Assembly: GCA_910579935.1 (NCBI GenBank) | Contig: CAJTVQ010000032.1 | Coordinates: forward strand, 1-49,391 | From: an uncultured Lachnospiraceae bacterium | GTDB taxonomy: Bacteria; Bacillota; Clostridia; Lachnospirales; Lachnospiraceae | Reading direction: 5' to 3' | DNA: 49,391 nt | Shown here: positions 33,453 to 42,014 of the stretch, one piece after another | How positions within the stretch are numbered: position 1 is the first letter of the stretch | How the letters are laid out: the number at the start of each line of letters is the position of its first letter | Made by a program: the position numbers and the translations under genes | Notes under the pieces: model-generated | Seen by the model: only the letters and a program-made list of their open reading frames with translations | Databases searched by the model: none | What the model was told of the DNA's origin: nothing

Positions 33453-34461
33453 TGATCTCGTCACCTCCGCCTCTGGAGATAACAATTTCTGCGGAATCTT
33501 CCAGTTTTCTTATAATATTTACAATCTTCTGCTGTGCTTCTTCCACGTCCTTCATACGGACAGGTCCCATGAACTCCATATCTTCCTTTATCATAACAGC
33601 CAGACGTTTGGACATGTTGTTGAAGATTGCATTCTGTACCTGTTCATTGGAGCCCTTCAATGCGATCGCAAGGTCGTTGTTATCCACATCACGCAGCACT
33701 CTCTGAATAGCCCTGTCATCAAGCAGCAGGATATCTTCGAATACGAACATCTTCTTTCTGATCTCGTCTGCCAATTCCGGTTCTTCGATTTCCAATGTTT
33801 CCATGATATGTTTTTCCGTACCACGGTCTACCGTATTCAATATTTCCACGACTGCGTCCACACCGCCGATAATCGTGTAGTCCTGGTTTACCAAAGACGA
33901 CAACTTGGATTCCAACACTTTCTCCACCTCTTTGATGACATCCGGACTGGTTCTGTCCATGACCGCTATACGCCTTGCCACATCCGCCTGTCTGTCCGGC
34001 GGTAACGCCGACAGTATAAGAGCCGACTGTGCAGCCGAAAGATATGACATAATAAGGGCAATCGTCTGCGGATGCTCATCCTGTATAAAGTTAAGCAGCT
34101 GAGACGCATCCGTCTTGCGTACAAATTCAAACGGCTTTACCTGCAGCGATGCAGTCAGCTTGCTGATCACATCCATTGCCTTGTCGGAACCAAGCGCTTT
34201 TTCCAGCAGCTCCTTTGCATATCCGATACCGCCTTCCGCAATATACTGCTGAGCGAGACAAACCTGATAGAATTCTTCTATAATTTCTTCCTTCAGCTGC
34301 GGCGTAACACTCCTTGTATTGGCAATTTCCAGTGTCAGCTCTTCTATCTCTTCCTCTTTCAGATGTTTAAAAATATGCGACGACCGCTCCGGTCCCAATG
34401 CGATTAAAAGAATAGCCGCCTTTTGGACACCCGATATTTTTTCTTCTGTTGTTCTGGCCAT
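33445..34461 (-). CDS. fliG: Flagellar motor switch protein FliG
   Basis: Torque-generating C-ring protein. The 338 residues have the N-terminal domain that binds FliF (SGVQKAAILLIALGPERSSH), the middle EHPQTIALIMSYL motif and the charged C-terminal helix that meets MotA (VFEDILLLDDRAIQRVLRDV). Length and blocks are standard. It starts 6 bases after fliF and overlaps the fliH start. Confidence 0.98.
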   Translation of the reverse strand: MARTTEEKISGVQKAAILLIALGPERSSHIFKHLKEEEIEELTLEIANTRSVTPQLKEEIIEEFYQVCLAQQYIAEGGIGYAKELLEKALGSDKAMDVISKLTASLQVKPFEFVRKTDASQLLNFIQDEHPQTIALIMSYLSAAQSALILSALPPDRQADVARRIAVMDRTSPDVIKEVEKVLESKLSSLVNQDYTIIGGVDAVVEILNTVDRGTEKHIMETLEIEEPELADEIRKKMFVFEDILLLDDRAIQRVLRDVDNNDLAIALKGSNEQVQNAIFNNMSKRLAVMIKEDMEFMGPVRMKDVEEAQQKIVNIIRKLEDSAEIVISRGGGDEIIV

Positions 34462-34467
34462 TCCCTC

Positions 34468-36066
34468 TTACCCCCAGTCTTCATTCAGCCAGTTACGTAA
34501 CAGGCTGGCTGCTGCTTCCGGATTTTCATCCACGAATTTATCAATCAGTTTTCTTGTCTCAGACTGAGACTCCACACCGATATCCTCCAAATTCTCTTCC
34601 GGTGTGGACTGCAGCAGCGATTCCACCGAAAGTTCTTCGTCCTGTGCCTCTTCCTTTTCTCCACGCATACTCCTCAGCACTACAAAAGCCAGCAATGCAA
34701 GGATCACGATCACAAGAATGATCTGTACCACATCGGTAGCGGATACATTCAGACCTTCCCTGTCAAAAAATACATTCTCCCTGTATGCGACGATCGTAAT
34801 CCGGTCCGTGCTGATTCCCGTTGCATTGGCAACCACGTTGTAAAGATCCGGATCGATTTCTATTTTCGTCTTCCCCTGATTGTTCAGTTTATACTCTTCC
34901 CAGGAAACACCATCCAAAAGGCCCTGCTCCTTTGCATCCTCTTCCTTTACCAGATTATAATCCACCGCGGTGACCGCAAGGGAAGATTCATCGTATTTGA
35001 TCAGGCCTGCCGGTATGGTCTTGCTGACGATTGTCTCGTTCGGGAGATAATCCCTGGATTCTTCCGACTGTGTGGAACTACTTTCCGAATTGTCCTGTAT
35101 CTGATATGTAGTACCGTCGTTGTTGGAATCCGTTCCCGGCACTCCTCCGTTGGAATTCGTGCTTTCCGAGTTAAAGATGTCCTCATGGCTTAAAAGCCCC
35201 TGCGTCTGTCCATCCGGTGCGCTGTATGTGTGTTCCGTGGAATCCGTTGTTGAAAAATCCAACGCCAAATTGCTTGCAACCTCGACATTGTCAAACTCCT
35301 TGGTTCCAAGCAGCACCCGCTTCACTTCATTTTTGACAAGATTTTCCGCCTGAGTCTTTACATTCAGCTGGGAATTTGCCACGCCCGACATTGTATAATT
35401 GTCATCGCCGGAAAACAGCATATTGCCTTCCCTGTCCATGATCACAATGTTGTTGGTCGTTTTATTGCCGATTCCCGTAGCGATCGACCTTGCAAGATAT
35501 GCCGCATTATCTGCGGTAAATTCCCCGTCCAGTTCCAGTGTGACGCTTGCAAATGCTTCTTCATCCGATGAAATCAGCGTACCGTCATTTTCCGGCAGAG
35601 AAAGATCTACGCTCGCACTCTTAATGGCTGTGAACTTTTCCAGGTTTTTCTGTAGCTTGCTCTCCAGATACAGCTGATACTTTTTCTGTTTATCCGCTTC
35701 TGTGGATGTAAAACTGCCTTCCACCACATTTTCGATTCCGTATCCTGCCGCCTGTATATCATTGGCTCCCAACAGCAGTTCCGCATCTGACTGCTGGTCT
35801 TTCAAGACCCTGATCTGCAACGCGTCATTGGACACCTCGTAGGTCAGGCCGTTCGCCTCCAACAGTTCCGTAATCTCCGCTGCTTCCTTCGTTGATTCGC
35901 AATTTGCCAAAACTACATATTGCGGTCTAGTCAATATCGTGGCAATGATTACGATCGTAACGATAATACCTGCCGTCGCCGAAGCCAGGATTGTTTTCTG
36001 TTTCGACGTGAATTTATTCCACCATTCAAGAACTTTATTCAAAAGTCCTTTTGCTCTATCTGCCAT
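34468..36066 (-). CDS. fliF: Flagellar MS-ring protein FliF
   Basis: Base of the flagellar export apparatus and rotor. The 532 residues have one N-terminal helix (about 24-46), ring-building motif domains (about 50-330), a Ser/Asn/Thr-rich, probably disordered loop (about 285-340) and a second helix near 435-455 (VVQIILVIVILALLAFVVLR). The C-terminal tail binds FliG. The AAGGAG site is 8 bases upstream. Confidence 0.97.
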   Translation of the reverse strand: MADRAKGLLNKVLEWWNKFTSKQKTILASATAGIIVTIVIIATILTRPQYVVLANCESTKEAAEITELLEANGLTYEVSNDALQIRVLKDQQSDAELLLGANDIQAAGYGIENVVEGSFTSTEADKQKKYQLYLESKLQKNLEKFTAIKSASVDLSLPENDGTLISSDEEAFASVTLELDGEFTADNAAYLARSIATGIGNKTTNNIVIMDREGNMLFSGDDNYTMSGVANSQLNVKTQAENLVKNEVKRVLLGTKEFDNVEVASNLALDFSTTDSTEHTYSAPDGQTQGLLSHEDIFNSESTNSNGGVPGTDSNNDGTTYQIQDNSESSSTQSEESRDYLPNETIVSKTIPAGLIKYDESSLAVTAVDYNLVKEEDAKEQGLLDGVSWEEYKLNNQGKTKIEIDPDLYNVVANATGISTDRITIVAYRENVFFDREGLNVSATDVVQIILVIVILALLAFVVLRSMRGEKEEAQDEELSVESLLQSTPEENLEDIGVESQSETRKLIDKFVDENPEAAASLLRNWLNEDWG

Positions 36067-36106
36067 CGTTATGTCTCCTTATCTGATTCTATTTCTATCA
36101 GATTTT

Positions 36107-36430
36107 TTAGATTTGAATCTGCATCAGTTCTTTGTATGCCTCCAGCAATTTATCGCGGACCGTCACGGTATACTGAAGCGCGGTCGTCGCTTTATTGATC
36201 GCTATCGTGAGATCATGGGTGTTCTCCGTCTCACCAAGCATCCACTTCACTTCTTCATTTTCCATATCCGACAGATAACTGTTGGTAGTGTTGATATTGT
36301 CTATCGCCTTCTGAAAAATATCGTTAAAAGAATCATCCTGTTTCTCCAGCGCCTGCCTTCCTATCGCGCTGCTTTTTTCCGCCTGTCTTACAGCTCCTGA
36401 TGTCACGTTATATAATGATGTGATATCCAT
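36107..36430 (-). CDS. fliE: Flagellar hook-basal body complex protein FliE
   Basis: Joins the MS ring and the rod. The 107 residues end in the conserved ENTHDLTIAINKATTALQYT then VRDKLLEAYKELMQIQI, typical for FliE. GGGAGGGAG precedes the ATG. It lies 40 bases before fliF. Confidence 0.96.
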   Translation of the reverse strand: MDITSLYNVTSGAVRQAEKSSAIGRQALEKQDDSFNDIFQKAIDNINTTNSYLSDMENEEVKWMLGETENTHDLTIAINKATTALQYTVTVRDKLLEAYKELMQIQI

Positions 36431-36497
36431 TGTCTCCCTCCCTGACCCTTTGTTTTATCTGAACATTGCTTTCTTCTGTTTCTTAATTCTTCCCCTT

Positions 36498-36944
36498 CTA
36501 TGAATTACCCATTTCCAATCCTTTTACCGCCATAGCTTTGCTGGCATTAAAAGCAGTAGCATTGGCTTCATAAGCCCTGCTCGCATCAATCAGGTTTGTC
36601 ATCTCGGTAATAATGCTCACGTTTGGATACATGACATACCCGTTTTCGTCCGCATCCGGATGAGACGGGTCATAAGTCATGATCATATCCGTCCATGTAT
36701 CTTCCTGCACGCTGCTTACTTTCACCCCGGTTCCCGAATACCGGTCCGTCGCCGTATTCAGAACGCGGCTGAACGGAGTCTGCGAATTTTTCTCTTCAAA
36801 AACAACTACCTTTCTGCGGTACGGTGTCCCGTCCTGTGTTCTCGTCGTATTTGCATTGGCGAGATTCTGCGAAATAATGTCCATACGGTATCTCTGCGCC
36901 GTCAGACCTGATGAATTAATATCAAAAGATGAAAAAATACCCAT
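36498..36944 (-). CDS. flgC: Flagellar proximal rod protein FlgC
   Basis: Rod subunit exported through the type III apparatus. The 148 residues begin FSSFDINSSGLTAQRYRMDI followed by ISQNLANANTTRT, the rod-protein N-terminus, and end with VSIITEMTNLIDASRAYEAN, the conserved C-terminal helix. It starts 21 bases after flgB. Confidence 0.97.
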   Translation of the reverse strand: MGIFSSFDINSSGLTAQRYRMDIISQNLANANTTRTQDGTPYRRKVVVFEEKNSQTPFSRVLNTATDRYSGTGVKVSSVQEDTWTDMIMTYDPSHPDADENGYVMYPNVSIITEMTNLIDASRAYEANATAFNASKAMAVKGLEMGNS

Positions 36945-36965
36945 AATTACACTCCCTCGCTTTTT

Positions 36966-37355
36966 TTATTTCATAACCATCTTCAGATTGCTAAATTCCT
37001 TGTTAATGCTGTCGATCAGGCCGTTATACTTCACCTGGTTCGCAGCCAGCGTCACGTTTTCGGTCTCTATGTCCACGTTGTTGCCGTCAAGCCGGTAAGA
37101 ATAGTTGGCGGAATCAATATATGTACGGGGATTCAGCCTTGCCGTCTTAACATCCGCGATCTTGTCATCCATGGATTTATATCTGGAACGCTTCAGCGCC
37201 TTCCTGAACTCCGATTCAAAATCCACATCCTGTCTCTTATAATCCGGTGTGGTGGCATTGGCGATATTGTTCGAAATTACATCATTACGTATCCACGCCG
37301 CATCGGCCGCCTTATCCAATACATTAATATAATTAAACGTGCTTGTATTAAACAT
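36966..37355 (-). CDS. flgB: Flagellar proximal rod protein FlgB, first gene of the fla/che operon
   Basis: Rod subunit next to FliE. The 130 residues contain WIRNDVISNNIANATTPDYK and end with the LAANQVKYNGLIDSINKEF helix. I chose ATG 37355, preceded by AAGGAG at 6 bases; the frame extends 14 codons upstream without a ribosome site. The operon promoter lies at 37445-37472 with a leader of about 80 bases containing the small hairpin GTGTC/GACAC. Confidence 0.95.
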   Translation of the reverse strand: MFNTSTFNYINVLDKAADAAWIRNDVISNNIANATTPDYKRQDVDFESEFRKALKRSRYKSMDDKIADVKTARLNPRTYIDSANYSYRLDGNNVDIETENVTLAANQVKYNGLIDSINKEFSNLKMVMK

Positions 37356-37444
37356 ATTCCTCTCCTTTTTCTTATAGGAATCCGTGTCACCAGACACATA
37401 TATTCACAGGTTCATCGTACATATCTTTATACTTACTCTCTTCT

Positions 37445-37472
37445 ATTATAAATTATTTGTAAAAAAAGACAA
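37445..37472 (-). promoter_or_regulatory. SigA-like promoter of the fla/che operon
   Basis: -35 TTGTCT (37467-37472), 16-base T/A-rich spacer, -10 TATAAT (37445-37450). It lies right behind the codY terminator. No clear SigD box or CodY box is visible next to it. Confidence 0.75.
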
Positions 37473-37483
37473 GATTTTTTTAC

Positions 37484-37522
37484 GAAAAAAAGGATTTACG
37501 AACAATCCAATAAATCCCTTTT
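37484..37522 (-). terminator. Intrinsic terminator of codY
   Basis: On the minus strand GGATTTA and TAAATCC (with flanking A-G/T-C extension) form a stem with a 12-base loop and are followed by seven T (37485-37491). It lies about 30 bases after the codY stop. Confidence 0.8.
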
Positions 37523-37550
37523 ATTTTCAGACAACTTCCATGTCATCCGT

Positions 37551-38336
37551 TTATTTTTTATTCTCTTCTTTCAATTTTTCTATTTCTTCAAATACTACAT
37601 CATTTAAAACCTTTATATAAGTACCTTTCATGCCAGAAGAACGGGATTCGATTACTCCGGCGCTTTCAAATTTCCTAAGTGCATTGACGATCACGGAACG
37701 TGTAATCCCCACCCTGTCGGCAATTTTGCTTGCAACGAGTATGCCTTCCATTCCTCCCAGTTCGTCAAAAATATGGGTGATGGCTTCCAGTTCGGAAAAA
37801 GACAGCGTACTGATAGCGGAACGCACCACCGCAAGTTTCCGGCTTTCCTCCGCGCTTTCTTCATTGACGGCGCGCAGCATTTCCAGTCCGACCACCGTGG
37901 TTCCATATTCACACAGGATAATATCATCGATTTCATACTGCTCGTTGCATTTGTAAATAAACAAGGTTCCAAGGCGTTCCCCGGCAATCTCAATGGGCGT
38001 GATGATCGCCTGGAATTTTTTCACGTCAATGTTTTCAAAGCCCAGCGTCTCCAGATTCACATTTTCCTTTGTAGACAAGACCCCCAGCATTCTCTCGTTC
38101 AGCATGGAATCTATAAAACCGCCTACCCTGTCCACAATCAGTTCATTAATGGATTCCACCCCGTCTGCCACACCAACCCCCAGTACTTTTCCTTTTTTAC
38201 TGATGACCAGTACATTGGAAACGAGTATTTCACACAATACCTTGCAGATATCATTGAAAACCACTTTACTTGAATTGTTATTATGCAGCAATTTGCCAAT
38301 CTTTCGTGTCTTATCCAGCAATTGTACGCTACTCAT
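37551..38336 (-). CDS. codY: GTP- and branched-chain-amino-acid-sensing repressor CodY
   Basis: Global regulator that represses nutrient-scavenging genes when GTP and isoleucine/valine/leucine are high. The 261-residue protein opens with the conserved LLDKTRKIGKLLHNNNSSKV, has a GAF ligand domain and C-terminal winged HTH (SKIADRVGITRSVIVNALRK followed by FESAGVIESRSSGMKGTYIK). It sits immediately upstream of flgB, the same neighbourhood as in Bacillus, where CodY represses fla/che. A SigA-like promoter precedes it. Confidence 0.97.
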   Translation of the reverse strand: MSSVQLLDKTRKIGKLLHNNNSSKVVFNDICKVLCEILVSNVLVISKKGKVLGVGVADGVESINELIVDRVGGFIDSMLNERMLGVLSTKENVNLETLGFENIDVKKFQAIITPIEIAGERLGTLFIYKCNEQYEIDDIILCEYGTTVVGLEMLRAVNEESAEESRKLAVVRSAISTLSFSELEAITHIFDELGGMEGILVASKIADRVGITRSVIVNALRKFESAGVIESRSSGMKGTYIKVLNDVVFEEIEKLKEENKK

Positions 38337-38548
38337 GCCCTTTTACCTCCGTCCGTCCGGATAAAAAAGCATCCTTGCAGTTTTATCCGTCAGCCACTTC
38401 CGTGAACGTTATTATTGTAACACAGTGTTTTTATAATAGCAACGTTTTAAAAGCAATTTTTTTAAAATTCATCAAATTCTCGTACAATTCCTATACTTTC
38501 CATTTTTTTTCACAATTTGACTAAATATTGAATATTTTGATTCAAAAT
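38337..38548 (-). promoter_or_regulatory. Spacer between topA and codY with the codY promoter
   Basis: -35 TTGCTA (38437-38442), 17-base spacer and -10 TACAAT (38414-38419) lie about 80 bases before codY. The part next to topA (about 38455-38548) is very AT-rich with small palindromes but no clear stem plus T-run, so the topA terminator is not obvious. A weak AT-rich CodY-like sequence (about 38462-38482) matches the consensus too poorly to call. Confidence 0.7.
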
Positions 38549-40633
38549 TCATGACGGCACCTGCTGGGGAACGGGTTTGTTCATCACATATCCGCATGTT
38601 TCTCCGGAGCAGACCAGTTTATTGCCTTTTTCCAGCATAATGGAACCGCACTCCGGACAATTCTGGCCGGACGGCTTCTGCCACACCATAAAATCACATT
38701 CCGGATTGCCGATACAACCGTAATATTTCCGACCTTTCTTACTTTTCTTCAGTACGATGTCCTTACCGCACTTCGGACAGGCAATGCCAATCTTCTCATA
38801 ATAAGGCTTGGCGTTGCGGCAGTCAGGAAAACCGGGACAGGCAAGGAATCTGCCGTGGGGACCGTACTTTATAACCATCTGCCGCCCGCAGAGCTCACAT
38901 GCTTCGTCCGATACCTCATCTTCTATTTTTACATGTTCCAGTTCTTCTTCCGCAATTTTCACCGCTTCATCCAAATCGGGGTAGAAATTGGAAATGACGG
39001 TTTTCCAATTCACGTCCCCTTCCTCAACTCCGTCCAGCAGCGCTTCCAGATTGGCCGTAAAATTTACATCCACAATGGTTGTAAACGCCTCTTTCATAAT
39101 ATTGTTGACCACTTCTCCCAGTTCGGTCACATAAAGATTCTTGCTTTCTTTCACCACATACCGCCTCGCCAGTATGGTAGTAATGGTTGGCGCATAGGTA
39201 CTGGGACGGCCGATCCCCAGTTCTTCCAGAGCCCTTACAAGGGACGCCTCCGTGTAATGGGGAGCCGGCTGGGTAAAATGCTGTTTAAAATCAAATTTAT
39301 CCAGATCCAGCATCATATCCTTTTCAATTCCCTTTGCCAGCGTATTGCTCTCTTCCTTATCTTCTTCCCGGATATACACACTCATAAAACCGTCAAACAG
39401 TACTTTGGAAGCAGCTACGGTAAAACGGTGGCCAGCCGCATCGATCTTCACCGATGTGGTTTCGTACCTGGCCGGGTTCATGCGGCTTGCCGTAAACCGC
39501 TTCCAGATAAGCTGATAAAGCCTGAACTGGTCCCTGGAAAGGGAATCTTTCAAATCCGACGGCGTCCGCGTGATATCCGTGGGACGGATGGCCTCATGAG
39601 CATCCTGTATCTTCTGGGATGTTTTTTTCTCCTTTACGCTCTGCGCCGCATATTCAGAACCGTATACACGGCCAATGTATTCCCTTGCCGCATTTTCCGC
39701 CTCTTCCGACACACGGGTGGAATCAGTACGCAGATACGTGATGATACCTACGGTTCCGCTGCCCTTGATATCAATTCCTTCATAGAGCTGCTGCGCCAGC
39801 CGCATCGTCTTCTGCGTGGAAAAATTCAGTTCCTTGCTGGCTTCCTGCTGTAACGTGGAAGTCGTGAACGGAAGCGGCGGCTTCTTCGTACGTTCCCCTT
39901 TTTTCACCTCCGTCACCCGATACTCCGCGCCTTTCAGCTCTTCCAGAATACGGTCCAGTTCCTCCTTCGAGGATATGGCTGCTTTACTGTCTTTGGTTCC
40001 GTAATATTTCGCCGCCACCGGCTTTCTCTCACCCGGAATACGAAGCAGCGCGTCCAGCGTCCAGTACTCTTCCGGTATAAATGAATTGATTTCCTCTTCT
40101 CTGTCGCAGATAATGCGCAGCGCCACGGATTGCACCCTTCCTGCACTCAGCCCGCGCTTTACTTTTGCCCACAAAAGAGGGGAAATGCGGTATCCCACCA
40201 TCCGGTCCAGAATCCGCCTTGCCTGCTGCGCATCCACCAGATCCATATTGATCTCCCTTGCGTTCTTCAGCGATTCCTTTACCGCGCTTTTGGTTATTTC
40301 ATTAAATGTGATCCGGTATACTTTTTTGTCTTCCAGTTTCAACGCCTTCATCAAATGCCACGAAATCGCTTCTCCCTCGCGGTCAGGGTCCGTTGCCAAA
40401 TATATTTTTTCCGCCTTTTTTACTTCTTTACGCAAATTGGCCAGAATATCGCCTTTTCCCCTTATGGTAATATACTTTGGCTCATAATCATGTTCCACAT
40501 CCACGCCAAGCTGGCTCTTGGGCAGATCCCGCACGTGGCCGTTGCTTGCTGCCACCTCATAATTTGGTCCTAGAAACTTTTTGATTGTTTTCACCTTTGC
40601 AGGTGATTCCACAATAACTAAATATTTCGCCAT
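38549..40633 (-). CDS. topA: DNA topoisomerase I
   Basis: Type IA topoisomerase that relaxes negative supercoils. The 694-residue protein has the TOPRIM domain (Glu9 in VIVESPAK and DPDREGE at 82-88), the active-site Tyr300 in GIITYLRTDST and the gate domain. Near the C-terminus are three zinc-finger-like modules (CELCGRQ to CPGFPDC, CPKCGK to CIGNPEC, CPECGS to CSGETC). I placed the start at ATG 40633, with GGGG 8 bases upstream; the longer frame adds 14 unlikely residues. Confidence 0.97.
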   Translation of the reverse strand: MAKYLVIVESPAKVKTIKKFLGPNYEVAASNGHVRDLPKSQLGVDVEHDYEPKYITIRGKGDILANLRKEVKKAEKIYLATDPDREGEAISWHLMKALKLEDKKVYRITFNEITKSAVKESLKNAREINMDLVDAQQARRILDRMVGYRISPLLWAKVKRGLSAGRVQSVALRIICDREEEINSFIPEEYWTLDALLRIPGERKPVAAKYYGTKDSKAAISSKEELDRILEELKGAEYRVTEVKKGERTKKPPLPFTTSTLQQEASKELNFSTQKTMRLAQQLYEGIDIKGSGTVGIITYLRTDSTRVSEEAENAAREYIGRVYGSEYAAQSVKEKKTSQKIQDAHEAIRPTDITRTPSDLKDSLSRDQFRLYQLIWKRFTASRMNPARYETTSVKIDAAGHRFTVAASKVLFDGFMSVYIREEDKEESNTLAKGIEKDMMLDLDKFDFKQHFTQPAPHYTEASLVRALEELGIGRPSTYAPTITTILARRYVVKESKNLYVTELGEVVNNIMKEAFTTIVDVNFTANLEALLDGVEEGDVNWKTVISNFYPDLDEAVKIAEEELEHVKIEDEVSDEACELCGRQMVIKYGPHGRFLACPGFPDCRNAKPYYEKIGIACPKCGKDIVLKKSKKGRKYYGCIGNPECDFMVWQKPSGQNCPECGSIMLEKGNKLVCSGETCGYVMNKPVPQQVPS

Positions 40634-40853
40634 AATTATATCCCCTGTCCCTTCTCTGTCCCCGTTTCTGCTCACGCTGCTTTCGGGTTTCTTCTATTAT
40701 TATATAATGTATATAATGATATCTCCTTTATGATATTCCATACTTTCCTTTTTTCATTTTCAACATGCATCACTATACAATAAATTGTTTGCACTTGCAA
40801 GTAATATTATAAAAAATTTACACTTTTTATCCCCTTCACTGTTACCCCTTACG
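40634..40853 (-). promoter_or_regulatory. Spacer between dprA and topA with the topA promoter
   Basis: -35 TTGCAA (40795-40800), 17-base spacer and -10 TATAGT (40772-40777) give a leader of about 130 bases. The leader has AT-rich repeats (for example ATTATATA near 40700) and an AAAGGAG with no ATG behind it. No clear terminator for dprA is seen. Confidence 0.7.
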
Positions 40854-41999
40854 TCATGGCTGCTTTGTTTCCCTTCTTTTCAGATATTGTCCCGCCGACA
40901 CCTGCTCTGCCTTATTTTCCATACATAATTCCATCAGTTCACACAGCATCTGCCGGTATTCCATTCCCGATTCCTTCTGCAGCTGTTCCACACCTTTGGG
41001 ATAAAAGTCCAGATACCGGAGCACGCCCTCCCGTTCCGTCTCTGCTTCCTGCCGCTTTGGGCGTTCCCCGCTCCCACTTTTTCCCCCGTCGTCCGTTCCT
41101 GCAGACTCCCTCAGTATTCCTGTCTCTTCCAGCATTTCTTCTATGGAAACCGCAATCCCCGCTCCCTGTCTGATCAGCCGGTTACACCCGCTGCTCAGGG
41201 GATCGGTTATCCGGCCCGGTACTACATAAACTTCTTTTCCCTGCTCCAGGGCCATATCGGCCGTAATGAGCGTGCCGCTCTTTTCCCTCGCTTCCACAAT
41301 CAGCACAAGGTCCGAAAGGCCGCTTATGATTCTGTTCCGCATGGGAAAAAGTCCCGACTGGGGACGGGTGCCCGGAAGATATTCCGAAAGAATCCCTCCG
41401 CTTGTTTTCAGTTCTTCATACAAGCCCCTGTTTTCCGGCGGATAACAGATATCCACACCGCACCCCAACACTGCATAGGTACTCCCTCCTGCCCGCAGCG
41501 CGGCCCGCTGGGAAATTCCGTCAATTCCCCTTGCCATACCGCTGATAACGCTGATTCCTCTCGCAGACAGCTCCGCTGCCGCCCGCTCCGCCATATACCT
41601 GCCATATTCCGAACATTCCCTCGCTCCGATGATCGCCACGGCCGGTTTCTGCTCCCCGGGAAGACTTCCCAGCAAGAAGATTCCAAAGGGCGGATCCGGT
41701 ATTTTCTTAAGCCGCTTCGGATAATCCGGATGCATATGCGGAATATAGCGGATTCCCCTTTCACAAAGCCGCCGGTATCTCTCCTCCGCCCCTTCCGCAC
41801 TGCACGCTTCCCTTTCCCGTTCCAAAGCTTCCGCTTTCTTCTCCGTCAGAAGCGTACGCCATTCCTCTCCCGTCATCTCATATGCCGCCTGCGGCGAACC
41901 CGCTGCTTCCACCAGCATTCGCCTGCTCTTTCTCCCCAGGCCTTTCACACATTCCAGCCAGTATGCATAAGGCTGCTGGCGTTCCCAATCATATGTCAT
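40854..41999 (-). CDS. dprA: DNA-processing protein DprA (Smf)
   Basis: Binds incoming single-stranded DNA and loads RecA during transformation. The 381 residues have an N-terminal helical region, then the Rossmann-like SMF core (AVAIIGARECSEYGRYMAER, GISVISGMARGIDGISQRAA, AVLGCGVDICYPPENR) and a C-terminal winged-helix-like part. It forms a pair with the ComM-type ATPase just upstream (15 bases), consistent with competence-related function. GGAGG precedes the ATG. Confidence 0.95.
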   Translation of the reverse strand: MTYDWERQQPYAYWLECVKGLGRKSRRMLVEAAGSPQAAYEMTGEEWRTLLTEKKAEALEREREACSAEGAEERYRRLCERGIRYIPHMHPDYPKRLKKIPDPPFGIFLLGSLPGEQKPAVAIIGARECSEYGRYMAERAAAELSARGISVISGMARGIDGISQRAALRAGGSTYAVLGCGVDICYPPENRGLYEELKTSGGILSEYLPGTRPQSGLFPMRNRIISGLSDLVLIVEAREKSGTLITADMALEQGKEVYVVPGRITDPLSSGCNRLIRQGAGIAVSIEEMLEETGILRESAGTDDGGKSGSGERPKRQEAETEREGVLRYLDFYPKGVEQLQKESGMEYRQMLCELMELCMENKAEQVSAGQYLKRRETKQP

Positions 42000-42014
42000 T
42001 TATACCCTCCTGTC

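Noticed and set aside
37356..37550. SigD-type promoter in front of flgB
   Set aside because: No TAAA with a properly spaced GCCGATAA was seen; the TATAAT-type promoter explains the start.
38462..38482. CodY box upstream of codY
   Set aside because: The best AT-rich match has about five mismatches to the 15-base consensus in an AT-rich spacer, no better than chance.
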